Assembly (NCBI GenBank): GCA_050259235.1
Contig: JBLNAG010000005.1
Location: 218,156 to 282,155, forward strand
Length of the DNA: 64,000 bases
Source: UBA5364 sp050259235
Lineage (GTDB): Bacteria; Bacillota_I; Bacilli_A; RF39; UBA660
Direction of reading: 5' to 3'
The notes under the pieces were generated by a model, which was given only the letters and a program-made list of their open reading frames with translations, made no database searches and was not told where the DNA came from. This document shows positions 8,779 through 17,437 of this stretch, piece after piece. Both the position numbers and the translations under genes were made by a program. How positions within the stretch are numbered: the first letter of the stretch is position 1; each line of letters starts with the position of its first letter.

Positions 8779-9345
8779 ATGAAAGTGATAGTAGCTACAA
8801 AAAATCCGGGTAAGGTTGAAGGAGCTAAAAAAGCTTTTTCTAACTATTTTGAAAATTTAGAAGTAATAGGTATCCCTGCGTCTTCTAATGTAAGTGATGA
8901 ACCAGTTAATGAAGAAATTTATGTAGGAGCTAAAAACAGGGTAAAGAATTTAAAGAAACATTGTTTAGAAAACAATATTGAAGGGGATATGTTTGTCTCT
9001 ATTGAATCAGGTATTACTAATCAATTAGGTAGATGGATGATTGTTAATATTGCTGTTATTGAAGATAAAGCAAATTTTGAAAGCTATGGTATTAGCCCTG
9101 GTTTTCCAGTCCCAGAAAAATATGTTAATGATATTATTAAAGAAGAACTAGGCACAGTAATGGATAGAATATTTTGTGCTGAAGATTTAAGATCTAATCA
9201 TGGGGGTATTGCGCTCTTAACTCATGATGTTATTTCAAGAATAGATTTAACTGAATCTGCTTTTGTTATGGCATTAACTAAGTATATTAATGGCAATACT
9301 TGGAGTGATGTAGAACAAGATAGACAACTTAATTTAATAAAATAA
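8779..9345 (+). CDS. Non-canonical purine NTP phosphatase (YjjX/DUF84 family)
   Basis: 188 aa, a normal length for this family. It starts with VIVATKNPGKVEGAKKAF, the nucleotide-binding start of ITP/XTP phosphatases, and has FVSIESGI with the family's conserved acidic residue in strand 3, then AEDLRSNHGGIALLTHDVISR, typical of YjjX. It would hydrolyse ITP/XTP and keep deaminated purines out of nucleic acids. AAGGAG precedes the ATG by 8 nt. It has its own extended -10 and a terminator that also ends just before the next gene. Confidence 0.88.
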   Translation: MKVIVATKNPGKVEGAKKAFSNYFENLEVIGIPASSNVSDEPVNEEIYVGAKNRVKNLKKHCLENNIEGDMFVSIESGITNQLGRWMIVNIAVIEDKANFESYGISPGFPVPEKYVNDIIKEELGTVMDRIFCAEDLRSNHGGIALLTHDVISRIDLTESAFVMALTKYINGNTWSDVEQDRQLNLIK

Positions 9346-9348
9346 TGT

Positions 9349-9379
9349 AAAGACACTCTTTTTTGAGTGTCTTTATTTT
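9349..9379 (+). terminator. Terminator after yjjX-like gene
   Basis: A 10-bp perfect stem (9349-9358 with 9365-9374) with a six-T loop, followed by ATTTT. Confidence 0.85.
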
Positions 9380-9395
9380 GGAAAGTAGGGATAAA

Positions 9396-10043
9396 ATGAG
9401 AAAAGTATTTTTATATTTATATCCAATTAAGGAATATCCATCTGCTCTTACTTTTTCTAATGAATTCTATGAAGAACATGGATGGGATAAACCATTTGAT
9501 GCCTTAAATGAATGTATTCAGAAAAGATATAGAGGAAAAGGTTATGAAATAATTTTTGTAACTTATCCTGATAAAGCAATATATGGAATAGATATTAAAC
9601 CTAACGATAAGATTATTACTACAGATGTAACATTTAAAGAAGCTAGTGGATATGATGATAATGGAAAAGAAAAACCAATTGAAGAAGTAAAATATCCAAG
9701 TGAAGAAGATATTATGAAGAAAGTTGGACCAGCTGATCAAGTTACAATTGGTGGATATCATTTTGCTGATTGTGTTAAAAGAGTTGCTGAATACTTCCAT
9801 AATAATGATATTGATACTTTAGTTGATTTAGAATTAACAGATCTTTTCTTTAATTTATATCGCAAAGAATATTTCAATAGAAGTGAATATAGTACTAGTG
9901 TTTTTAAGAAGCGTTTACTATCTAGTTTTTCTTCTTTTGGAAGTGAATTTGCTGAGATGCAATTTAATAAAATGTATGGTAGTCCAATCTATCATTTTAA
10001 TAGTGATACAACATTAGAAGTAACTGATTCTAAGAAAAGATGA
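9396..10043 (+). CDS. Conserved hypothetical protein
   Basis: 215 aa, not recognised. A soluble mixed alpha/beta protein: it begins VFLYLYPIKEYPSA and contains the strand-turn pattern YEIIFVTYPDKAIYGIDIKPNDKII and DQVTIGGYHFADCVKRVAEYFHNNDIDTLVD, where a His-Asp-Cys segment could be functional. No signal peptide or membrane segment. The start is the ATG after TAGGG; an upstream TTG in the same frame overlaps the preceding terminator and is rejected. Located between yjjX and the HAD-PlsC gene, with no sign of a shared transcript. Confidence 0.65.
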   Translation: MRKVFLYLYPIKEYPSALTFSNEFYEEHGWDKPFDALNECIQKRYRGKGYEIIFVTYPDKAIYGIDIKPNDKIITTDVTFKEASGYDDNGKEKPIEEVKYPSEEDIMKKVGPADQVTIGGYHFADCVKRVAEYFHNNDIDTLVDLELTDLFFNLYRKEYFNRSEYSTSVFKKRLLSSFSSFGSEFAEMQFNKMYGSPIYHFNSDTTLEVTDSKKR

Positions 10044-10092
10044 TAAAAAGGAATTTAAATTATAGTAAGGTATTATAAAATAAAGGTAAAAT

Positions 10093-10120
10093 TTGACAAA
10101 AACAAAAATAAGTATATAAT
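10093..10120 (+). promoter_or_regulatory. Sigma-A promoter for the HAD-PlsC/SGNH operon
   Basis: Consensus TTGACA (10093-10098), a 16-bp spacer and TATAAT (10115-10120), 31 bp before the start codon. Both hexamers are perfect. Confidence 0.9.
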
Positions 10121-10151
10121 ACACTACTAATAAAAAGAGGGGGAAGTGTTT

Positions 10152-11540
10152 ATGAACATTATATTTGACGTAGATGGAGTTATATACGACATTGAAGCAT
10201 TTATGTTTAAACATGCCGTTGACCACTTTAAAACTAATTATAATCTTGATGTAGTAAATGAAAATGGGTATGGAGTAAAAGAAATATTTGATTGTACTGA
10301 TGAACAAGAAAGTGAATTCTGGATTAAACATGCTATAAAGTATTTCTTAGAATATAAGCCTAGAGCAGACATAGTGGAAGCAATAAATAAATTGCGTTCT
10401 GAAGGTCATAATGTTCAATTGTTTACATCTAAAAGATGTTCCGAAACTAAAAGTAAAAGAATTGCTGTTGATGTATTATTCAAAATGGGATTAAAATTAC
10501 ACAATGTAGAAGTTGATGGCATTCATGTTTTTTTCACTGACGAAAAAGATAGTGAAAATAGCTATGATGTTCAGAAATTAGAATACTTACAAAATAATCC
10601 TGCTGATGTAGTTATTGAAGACAAAAAAGGTAATGTTATGGAATTTAGTAGAATTCCTGGACTTAAAGTATTATGTATGGCAACAAGAAATAATAGAAGT
10701 ACTAAAGGAGATAATATTACAACAATATATAATGGTAATGATTTATATACCGAAATTAAGAAAATTGAAGATAAAAAAAATAATACAGCTTCTATTTTCA
10801 GTACTTTCGTAAGATTAGGAAAAGAAGAAAAAATGCAACTTTCACCTGCTGAATTAAAAGAGTATTATGAAGAATTAAAAAAATTATGTTTAGGTTTACC
10901 ATTTGATGCAGATAAAATTAAAAAAGGTGAAATTTATTTACGTTTAATATCTGCAACTTATGGACAAATATTAAAAAGAAAATATAATCCATTAGTAATT
11001 GGTAAAGAATTAATACCACAAGAAAAAGGAATTCATATTGTATCTAATCACCGTTGTGATAAAGACTTTAAGTTAATTTTAAGTTCTTTACAAGGTGTTA
11101 GTTGGCATCCTTTAATAAAGGTAGAAATTCTAGAACATAAAGCTGGAATATTATTTGAATCAATTAAATCAATTCCAGTAGTTAGAGAAGATCCAATAAG
11201 CTGTAAAAATGCGACAATGGAAATGATGAAATATTTATTACATGACTTTAATGTATTAAGCTTCCCTGAAGGAACTTATACAACAAATATAACAAAAGAT
11301 ATATTAGCACCTTTTAAAGGTAATAGTGCAGCTTATTTAGCGCAAGTTCTTGATAGATACCTTGTTCCAATGGCTATCACTGATACCTATGGTGAAGGTG
11401 AAAGACCTATTGTAAGAATAGGGGAACCAATGAAGGTTTCAATCGATGAAAATATCGATGATGCTAATAATAGATTATGGAATACAGTACATGATCTAGT
11501 AGAACAAAACAATCAATTAGTTAAAACTCTAAAAAGATAA
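10152..11540 (+). CDS. HAD hydrolase-PlsC acyltransferase fusion
   Basis: 462 aa, two domains. Residues 1-210 are a HAD domain with IIFDVDGVIYD (DxDG) at the N-terminus, LFTSKR as motif II and VVIEDKKGNV as motif IV. Residues 250-460 are a PlsC-type acyltransferase with SNHRCDKD (NHx4D) and FPEGTYT (FPEGT). PlsC acylates lysophosphatidic acid at the inner membrane face; a HAD-PlsC fusion could combine acylation with dephosphorylation of the product. Start at the ATG after the GAGGGGG site; an in-frame GTG two codons upstream is less likely. It shares a transcript with the SGNH hydrolase 20 bp downstream, suggesting lipid turnover. Confidence 0.85.
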   Translation: MNIIFDVDGVIYDIEAFMFKHAVDHFKTNYNLDVVNENGYGVKEIFDCTDEQESEFWIKHAIKYFLEYKPRADIVEAINKLRSEGHNVQLFTSKRCSETKSKRIAVDVLFKMGLKLHNVEVDGIHVFFTDEKDSENSYDVQKLEYLQNNPADVVIEDKKGNVMEFSRIPGLKVLCMATRNNRSTKGDNITTIYNGNDLYTEIKKIEDKKNNTASIFSTFVRLGKEEKMQLSPAELKEYYEELKKLCLGLPFDADKIKKGEIYLRLISATYGQILKRKYNPLVIGKELIPQEKGIHIVSNHRCDKDFKLILSSLQGVSWHPLIKVEILEHKAGILFESIKSIPVVREDPISCKNATMEMMKYLLHDFNVLSFPEGTYTTNITKDILAPFKGNSAAYLAQVLDRYLVPMAITDTYGEGERPIVRIGEPMKVSIDENIDDANNRLWNTVHDLVEQNNQLVKTLKR

Positions 11541-11560
11541 ATGAAAAGACGGGGGATAAT

Positions 11561-12727
11561 ATGATAATAACTAGAAAAAACTATGATGCCAAAATGGCTA
11601 CTTTGTCAGCACAAAATATGTCATTAAGTGAACAATTTCTAGAAATGTTAGAGAGATTGGGCGTAAAGAATTTAAATATAGCAAGTGTAGGTAATTCTAT
11701 ATCAGCTGGATATTCAAAGTGTGATAAAATTTTACCATTTTTAATGCGCTCAAACATATATAAATTATCTAGTGATATAAGTTATTTTTCATATGCTAGA
11801 ATTAGACGTAATGAAGATATAAACATTCTAAGATGGTATAATAGCAATATTTCTCATCAAGATATTAATGCTTTAAATATTGATGATATTGCTGAAAAAC
11901 AACATGCTTATATTCAAAAACACTGGGATGATCAAACATTAAAAAACTATGAAGAGATCGCTAGTAAAAATAATATTGGTTTTAGAGATTTTAACCTATT
12001 AGATGGTAGTATAATAATATATAATGGATTTACTGGAGAATTTACTGATATTATCAGAAAAGGGAATGCTTCAGATAAAATAAGAATACTTTCAGCATTC
12101 AAAAGAGATATGGAAAATGCTAAATTAATTTTAACTCAAATGTATTTAGATAATCCAAATACACAAGTATATGTATGTGGATTACCAAATATTCAAGGAA
12201 CTGGAATAATTAGTTTATTAGATAAATATATCAAAGATATATGTAAACAAATACCAAATACTATTTATTTACCAGGTACAATTAGAAATTCATTATTTTA
12301 TTTAGAGGGTCAAAAAGAATTTGATATTCACTATAGTCAACCAGAATACTTAGATTTATGGAACAATATAACAAAATCAATGATTGAAAACTATGTTCCT
12401 AAAAAGTTTATAATCTCAGTATTAGAAAGAATAAAACAATATAGTGCATCAGTAGAAATGGAAAGTACTGCTTCAAAAGGTAGTGAAGAAGTAGTATCTC
12501 AAATAATAAGAGAAGAAGTAGAAAAACACATAGATTTATTCATAAAAAATGGACAAAATATTGAGTCTTGTATAGATGAAATAGCAAGATATTATGATAG
12601 AAACTACTTATCAACTTTCCCTTGTACTCCAAGAGAAAAAGTGTTGACAAAAATCCAAGATATTAAAAAAACACCTGTTTCTATACAATCTATAGAAACA
12701 CCAAGTGTTATTAGACATCATAATTAA
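11561..12727 (+). CDS. SGNH/GDSL-like hydrolase
   Basis: 388 aa. Block I is IASVGNSISAGYS, with the nucleophile Ser in a GNS context, and FDIHYSQPEYLDLW near residue 250 fits block V (Asp-x-His). Between them VYVCGLPNIQGTG may supply the block III/oxyanion elements. SGNH hydrolases cleave ester bonds of lipids, sugars or acylated glycans. No signal peptide, so it acts in the cytoplasm or on the inner leaflet. It follows the HAD-PlsC fusion after 20 bp and is closed by a terminator. The C-terminal 110 residues are helical with no recognised domain. Confidence 0.7.
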   Translation: MIITRKNYDAKMATLSAQNMSLSEQFLEMLERLGVKNLNIASVGNSISAGYSKCDKILPFLMRSNIYKLSSDISYFSYARIRRNEDINILRWYNSNISHQDINALNIDDIAEKQHAYIQKHWDDQTLKNYEEIASKNNIGFRDFNLLDGSIIIYNGFTGEFTDIIRKGNASDKIRILSAFKRDMENAKLILTQMYLDNPNTQVYVCGLPNIQGTGIISLLDKYIKDICKQIPNTIYLPGTIRNSLFYLEGQKEFDIHYSQPEYLDLWNNITKSMIENYVPKKFIISVLERIKQYSASVEMESTASKGSEEVVSQIIREEVEKHIDLFIKNGQNIESCIDEIARYYDRNYLSTFPCTPREKVLTKIQDIKKTPVSIQSIETPSVIRHHN

Positions 12728-12732
12728 TTATT

Positions 12733-12764
12733 AAAGAGATAGATATAATTCTGTCTCTTTTTTA
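12733..12764 (+). terminator. Terminator after the SGNH hydrolase
   Basis: A 10-bp stem (12733-12742 with 12751-12760, one G-T pair) followed by a T-run. Confidence 0.85.
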
Positions 12765-12816
12765 TTAATTTACAATTATCGATTTCTTCATAATGACTCA
12801 AAAAGTTAAAAAACTA

Positions 12817-12845
12817 TTGTAAAATAAAACAATTCACGTTATAAT
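12817..12845 (+). promoter_or_regulatory. Promoter for the histidine kinase operon
   Basis: TTGTAA (12817-12822), a 17-bp spacer, TATAAT (12840-12845), 25 bp before the start codon. Confidence 0.75.
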
Positions 12846-12870
12846 TAAATAAAATGGTGGCGGTATATTT

Positions 12871-14715
12871 ATGAGCAATTTGTATTTTCAAATATTTGGT
12901 ATTTTTGTATTAATATTAATATCAATAGTCTACTTTTCTAAAAAGAGAGTAGATTCATTAGAAACAAAAATATATTCAACTCTTTTAATTATCTCATTTT
13001 TTGCTTTGTTTTTTGATATTACGATTGTTACCATTACCTATTTAATGGGTACTGCTAAAACACTATTATTACTAGAAATATTAAATAAATTCTATATAAC
13101 TTCTATTTTATTATGGGTTTATTTATTTACAGTCTATATATTTAATGTATCATTTGATTTAAAAACTAAAAAGCTAAGGATGTACATTTGGTTAAAAAAT
13201 ATGAGTATAATAACTTACTTAATTTTTGTATTGATAATATTTATATTGAAAGTAAATATATTTAATGAAAATAATGTAATGTATTCATTTGGTCCAAGTT
13301 TGGACTTTATGACAGCTATTGCATGCTTATATATATTTTTAATAATTACGTTTGTTCTTATTAAAATAAAAGATATTAATAACAAGAAATATAAACCAGT
13401 ATATGTATTAATTAGTATTATGATATTAAATGTTATTATAAGACAAATTGACCCAGGAATTTTAATAACGACGGCGATTATTTCGTATGTCGATTTAGTA
13501 ATGTTCTTTACTATTGAAAATCCAGATTTAAAGATGATCAATGAACTTAATATTGCTAGAAATCAAGCAGAAACAGCTAATCATGCTAAGACTAACTTTT
13601 TATCAAGTATGTCACATGAAATTAGAACACCATTAAATGCTATTGTAGGGTTTAGTGAATGTATTGCTAATGCTGATGATTTAAATAGTGCTAAAGAAGA
13701 TGCTAAAGATGTTATTATGGCTTCACAAAACTTACTAGAAATAGTAAATGGTATTCTTGATATATCTAAGATTGAAGCTGATAAGATGGAAATTGTAGAA
13801 TCAGATTATGAAATAGAAAAGGTTTTATTGGATGTTGCTAAGTTAGTAGCTCCTAGAATTAGTGAAAAGCCTATTGAATTTAAGACTAACTTCGCAGAAG
13901 ATTTACCTTACTTATTACATGGTGATAGAGGAAAAGTTACGCAAGTAATTACAAATTTACTTACTAATGCAGCAAAATATACTGAAAAAGGTATGATTAG
14001 TTTTACTGCTAGTTGTGTAAATGTTAATAATGAATGTAGATTAGTTATATCTGTTGAAGATACTGGTAGAGGAATTAAACCGGAAAAGATAGATAAATTA
14101 TTCCAAAAATTCGAAAGATTAGATGAAGATAAAAATACGACTTTAGAGGGAACCGGTCTTGGACTGGCTATTACTAAAAAGTTAACTGAAATGATGGGAG
14201 GAAAAATCGTTGTTCAAAGTAAATATGAACAAGGATCAAATTTCACAGTTTATTTAAAACAAAATATAGTTAAATTAACAAGAGATATTACAAATGAAGT
14301 TTTATCTACAGGTGAAAGAGTAGAAGAACTTGATTATTCTAATAAGAAAATTTTAATAGTTGATGATAATAATTTAAATTTAAAGGTAGCTTCCAGATTA
14401 TTACAGGCATTTAAAGTTCAAACTGAGACTGTTCTCAGTGGATTTGAATGTCTAGATAAAATTAATAATGGAGAAAAGTTTGATTTAATTTTAATGGATG
14501 ATATGATGCCAAAAATGAGTGGTGGTGAAACACTTCATAAGTTAAAAGAGATTCAAAATTTTAACATCCCAGTGGTTGCCCTTACTGCCAATGCTATCTC
14601 AGGAATGAAAGAGAAGTATTTAGCAGATGGATTTGATGACTACTTAGCTAAACCAATTGAAAGACCAGAATTAAACAAAATTATCAAGAAATTTTTAGAT
14701 ACTAAAAATTTATAA
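12871..14715 (+). CDS. Hybrid membrane histidine kinase with receiver domain
   Basis: 614 aa. About 210 N-terminal residues hold some seven hydrophobic helices, as in 7TM-type sensor kinases. Then HisKA (SSMSHEIRTPLNAIVGFSE, phospho-acceptor His about 249), HATPase_c (N box LLTNAAKY, G1 VEDTGRGI, G2 EGTGLGLAI) and a C-terminal receiver (ILIVDDNN, phospho-acceptor Asp about 543 in LILMDDMMP, Lys in LAKPIE). The signal is unknown. The phosphoryl group would pass His-Asp and then to the Hpt of the protein encoded next, forming a multistep relay. A good promoter lies upstream; the SD (GGTGGCGG) is moderate. Confidence 0.92.
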   Translation: MSNLYFQIFGIFVLILISIVYFSKKRVDSLETKIYSTLLIISFFALFFDITIVTITYLMGTAKTLLLLEILNKFYITSILLWVYLFTVYIFNVSFDLKTKKLRMYIWLKNMSIITYLIFVLIIFILKVNIFNENNVMYSFGPSLDFMTAIACLYIFLIITFVLIKIKDINNKKYKPVYVLISIMILNVIIRQIDPGILITTAIISYVDLVMFFTIENPDLKMINELNIARNQAETANHAKTNFLSSMSHEIRTPLNAIVGFSECIANADDLNSAKEDAKDVIMASQNLLEIVNGILDISKIEADKMEIVESDYEIEKVLLDVAKLVAPRISEKPIEFKTNFAEDLPYLLHGDRGKVTQVITNLLTNAAKYTEKGMISFTASCVNVNNECRLVISVEDTGRGIKPEKIDKLFQKFERLDEDKNTTLEGTGLGLAITKKLTEMMGGKIVVQSKYEQGSNFTVYLKQNIVKLTRDITNEVLSTGERVEELDYSNKKILIVDDNNLNLKVASRLLQAFKVQTETVLSGFECLDKINNGEKFDLILMDDMMPKMSGGETLHKLKEIQNFNIPVVALTANAISGMKEKYLADGFDDYLAKPIERPELNKIIKKFLDTKNL

Positions 14716-14744
14716 TAAAATATTAGAATAGGATGTGTGTATAT

Positions 14745-15521
14745 ATGAGAGATATTAATGTATTAGTAAATAATGGTGTGGATGTTCAAAAGAGTCTAGA
14801 ATTATTTGTAGAAATGGATATTTATAATGAAACTTTAGGTGAATTTTTATTAGGTATTAATAAAAAGGTTGCTGATATTAAAGCTAAGATGGAAGAAGGA
14901 GATATGCCTGAGTATGCTATCCTCGTCCATTCTTTAAAGAGCGATTCTAAGTATTTAGGATTTACTAAACTCGCTGAGTTTTCTTATCAACACGAAATGG
15001 AAAGTAAAGCTAATAATATTACTTTTGTCTATAATCACTATAATGAATTAATGACAGAAGTAAATAGAATAATTCACGTTGTTGAAGAGTATTTGGGTGA
15101 AGATATTGCAAAAGAAGTTGCTCCGCAACCAGCATCTAATACTAAAGAAAAGGCTATTTTAGTCGCAGATGATTCAGATATTATTAGAAATTATGTTTAT
15201 AAAATTTTTAACGATAGTTATGAAGTTATTTCAGCTCATGATGGTCAAAATGCTATAAACATTATTGAAGCTGATGTTAATAATAAAATAGTAGCGATGT
15301 TACTAGATTTAAATATGCCTAATGTTAATGGATTCGAGGTTCTTGAATATTTCAAAGCAAATAGTTTATTTGTTAAAATTCCAGTTTCAATTATAACTGG
15401 TGATGACTCTAAAGATACTATTCAAAAAGCCTTTAATTATCCAATTGTTGATGTTATCTCTAAACCGTTTAATGAAAGAGATGTAAAACGAGTAGTTGAA
15501 CAAACAATTAGTTATAAATAA
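14745..15521 (+). CDS. Hpt-receiver phosphorelay protein
   Basis: 258 aa. Residues 1-115 form an Hpt four-helix domain with VHSLKSDSKYLG (phospho-acceptor His about 62); residues 140-258 form a receiver with ILVADDSD, MLLDLNMPNVNG (phospho-acceptor Asp) and ISKPFN (Lys). No DNA-binding output domain is present. It would accept phosphate from the hybrid kinase upstream (29 bp) and hold or pass it on. Start placed at the second ATG, 10 nt after AGGAT; the first ATG at 14733 overlaps that site. Closed by a long terminator. Confidence 0.88.
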   Translation: MRDINVLVNNGVDVQKSLELFVEMDIYNETLGEFLLGINKKVADIKAKMEEGDMPEYAILVHSLKSDSKYLGFTKLAEFSYQHEMESKANNITFVYNHYNELMTEVNRIIHVVEEYLGEDIAKEVAPQPASNTKEKAILVADDSDIIRNYVYKIFNDSYEVISAHDGQNAINIIEADVNNKIVAMLLDLNMPNVNGFEVLEYFKANSLFVKIPVSIITGDDSKDTIQKAFNYPIVDVISKPFNERDVKRVVEQTISYK

Positions 15522-15522
15522 A

Positions 15523-15556
15523 AAAGAATAATTTAGTTAATCTAAATTATTCTTTT
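15523..15556 (+). terminator. Strong terminator after the phosphorelay genes
   Basis: A 14-bp perfect stem (15523-15536 with 15542-15555) with a 5-nt loop and T-run. Confidence 0.9.
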
Positions 15557-15578
15557 AACCTCTAACACATAATCCCTG

Positions 15579-15604
15579 AAGGAACCTTAAATGGTTCTTT
15601 TTCT
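15579..15604 (+). terminator. Second hairpin downstream, possible back-up terminator
   Basis: An 8-bp stem with one G-T pair (15579-15586 with 15593-15600) followed by TTTTCTTT, only 23 bp after the first terminator. Confidence 0.5.
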
Positions 15605-15651
15605 TTGTTTATTTTTGTCGAAATATGGTCAAACTATTATTAGGTGATGCT

Positions 15652-16125
15652 ATGAAAAAGATACTTTTTTTAACCATTATTATTGTATGCTTTTGTATCT
15701 TTTTAAGTGATGATGAAAAAGCAATGTTAGTAAGTAATGAAGAAATTGATAATTCCTATCAATTATATTATTTATCATTTGATAATTTAAATACTAATAA
15801 TTTTAAAAAATACTTTAATGATGACTTTAGAGTAATTGCAATATATCCTAATGTTAATCCCGTTTATAGTGATAAAGTAGATAATAGTATAAAATACTAT
15901 CGTTTTAATAATTATAGTGATGAGAATAATTTAGAAAATTTTGCAAATTCCTTTATAGATAAAATGACTTATTTAAATGAAAAGGAAAACTATTTAATAA
16001 ATGGTATACCAATAAAAGTTGTAAAAGTATATGCTTCTACTATTAATGTATATAAGTTATTAAAAAAATATCCGGATGTAAAGTATAGTTATAATCTCAA
16101 TGGTACTTATAAAAAAATAGGCTAA
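15652..16125 (+). CDS. Small membrane-anchored protein of unknown function
   Basis: 157 aa. An N-terminal hydrophobic segment (ILFLTIIIVCFCIFL, residues 4-18) acts as signal anchor or uncleaved signal peptide; the rest is polar and rich in Asn and Tyr, probably outside the cell. No lipobox with the right spacing. Start chosen at the ATG after TTAGGTGATGC; an earlier in-frame ATG (15625) would put the hydrophobic stretch inside the chain. Not recognised. Stands alone between two terminators and an NfeD gene with its own promoter. Confidence 0.6.
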   Translation: MKKILFLTIIIVCFCIFLSDDEKAMLVSNEEIDNSYQLYYLSFDNLNTNNFKKYFNDDFRVIAIYPNVNPVYSDKVDNSIKYYRFNNYSDENNLENFANSFIDKMTYLNEKENYLINGIPIKVVKVYASTINVYKLLKKYPDVKYSYNLNGTYKKIG

Positions 16126-16129
16126 TTAA

Positions 16130-16158
16130 TTGAAATAAAAGGTAAAACGCTGTATAAT
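16130..16158 (+). promoter_or_regulatory. Promoter for the NfeD-like gene
   Basis: TTGAAA (16130-16135), a 17-bp spacer, TATAAT (16153-16158), 17 bp before the start codon. Confidence 0.75.
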
Positions 16159-16175
16159 AAAACACAGGTGATATT

Positions 16176-16616
16176 ATGAATTATATTTGGTTTGGTATTG
16201 TTGTATTACTTTCTTTAATAGAAATTATTACGCTTGATCTAGTAGCTTTATGGTTTATTATAAGTGGTATAATTGTAATATTTATTTCATTTTATATAGA
16301 ATCCTTTTTAATCCAATTTATAATCTTTGTTTTAATCGGATTAATCCCATTTATTTTCTTAAGACCTTATGTTAAACAATTTTTAGTAAGAACAAAAGTA
16401 AAGAATAATATAAAATATTTAATTAATAAAACAGGGATTGTTACTAAAGAAGTAAATGATAAAGAAGGAGAAATAGAAATTAGTAAAAATTTTTGGCCTG
16501 TAGTTGCTTCTAAAAAGATTACTGTAGGAAGTAAAGTAAAGGTAGATAGTATTAAAAATTTTACTATTTATGTGTCATTAGTAGAAACTAAAAAAGATAA
16601 TAAAAAGAAAAAGTAG
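16176..16616 (+). CDS. NfeD-like membrane protein (short form)
   Basis: 146 aa. Three or so hydrophobic helices in residues 1-70 (IWFGIVVLLSLIEIITLDLVALWFIISG type) are followed by an OB-fold domain (GIVTKEVNDKEGEIEISKNFWPVVA), the arrangement of short NfeD proteins (YbbK/YuaF-like). These normally partner an SPFH/flotillin-type protein in membrane microdomains. No SPFH gene is adjacent here, which is unusual. The C-terminus is a Lys-rich tail. Its own promoter and terminator make it a single-gene unit. Confidence 0.85.
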   Translation: MNYIWFGIVVLLSLIEIITLDLVALWFIISGIIVIFISFYIESFLIQFIIFVLIGLIPFIFLRPYVKQFLVRTKVKNNIKYLINKTGIVTKEVNDKEGEIEISKNFWPVVASKKITVGSKVKVDSIKNFTIYVSLVETKKDNKKKK

Positions 16617-16645
16617 AACTAGTGTATACCTCATAGTTCTTTTTT
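16615..16645 (+). terminator. Terminator after the NfeD-like gene
   Basis: A 7-bp stem (16615-16621 with 16634-16640), 12-nt loop, six Ts. It overlaps the stop codon. Confidence 0.8.
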
Positions 16646-16653
16646 AATAAATC

Positions 16654-16682
16654 TTTTTATTTTTAATCAAAGATGGTATAAT
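16654..16682 (+). promoter_or_regulatory. Promoter of the first hydrolase-MurF-Ddl operon
   Basis: TATAAT at 16677-16682 with a weak TTTTTA 17 bp upstream. The predicted transcript start (about 16689) lies within the first possible start codon of the hydrolase, which argues for the later start. Confidence 0.55.
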
Positions 16683-16698
16683 AATAATGGTGATTACA

Positions 16699-17433
16699 TT
16701 GATAAAAAGGATTAATAGTACGGATATAAATTATGTCACCTATGGAAATGAAAAAGGAAAAAACATTGTCCTACTTCATGGATGGGGACAAAATATTAGC
16801 ATGATGGAACCGATTGGAAAAGCTTTTCAGAATGACTACCGTGTCACAATAATAGATCTACCAGGATATGGGGAAAGTAGTGAACCTACTTATACTTGGC
16901 AAGTAGAAGATTATGTTAATGCTATAAAAGAATTATTAGATTATTTAAAAATAGATAATCCTATCTTAATTGGTCATTCTTTTGGTGGTAAGATTAGTTT
17001 GTTATATGCAAGTAAATATAATGTAAATAAATTGATCTTATTTGCTAGTCCATTTAAGAAAGGAAAAAGTACTAAAACATTAAAAGTTAAAGTACTAAAA
17101 GCACTGAAAAAGGTTCCATTAGTAAATAAATTAGAAGGGTTTGCTAAAAAACATATTGGTTCAGATGATTATCGTAATGCATCAGATACCATGAGAAAAA
17201 TATTAGTTGATACCGTTAATTTAGATATCAGTGAAAATGTAAAAAGCATTAAATGTCCTACAATTATTATATGGGGAACATTAGATGAAGCTGTTCCAGT
17301 AGAAGATGCATATGTATTAGAAAAACTTATTAAAGATGCCGGTCTTATTATTTATGAGGGATGTACTCATTATGCATATTTAGAAAGATTAGGACAAACC
17401 ATAAGTGTAATAGATTGTTTTATTAGGGAGTGA
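16699..17433 (+). CDS. Alpha/beta hydrolase, copy 1 of the duplicated cell-wall operon
   Basis: 244 aa from TTG 16699. The fold is clear: LLHGWGQN (oxyanion loop HGWG), GHSFGG (nucleophile Ser), WGTLDEAVP (Asp) and GCTHYAYLE (His), a complete catalytic triad. No signal peptide, so cytoplasmic. The TTG has GGTGAT at the same position as in the paralogue at 20467; the ATG at 16687 lies next to the -10 box and would be at or before the transcript start. It is the first gene of an operon with a MurF-like and a Ddl-like ligase, so a role on D-Ala-D-Ala or a related (depsi)peptide or ester is likely but unproven. Confidence 0.82.
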   Translation: MIKRINSTDINYVTYGNEKGKNIVLLHGWGQNISMMEPIGKAFQNDYRVTIIDLPGYGESSEPTYTWQVEDYVNAIKELLDYLKIDNPILIGHSFGGKISLLYASKYNVNKLILFASPFKKGKSTKTLKVKVLKALKKVPLVNKLEGFAKKHIGSDDYRNASDTMRKILVDTVNLDISENVKSIKCPTIIIWGTLDEAVPVEDAYVLEKLIKDAGLIIYEGCTHYAYLERLGQTISVIDCFIRE

Positions 17434-17437
17434 GTGT

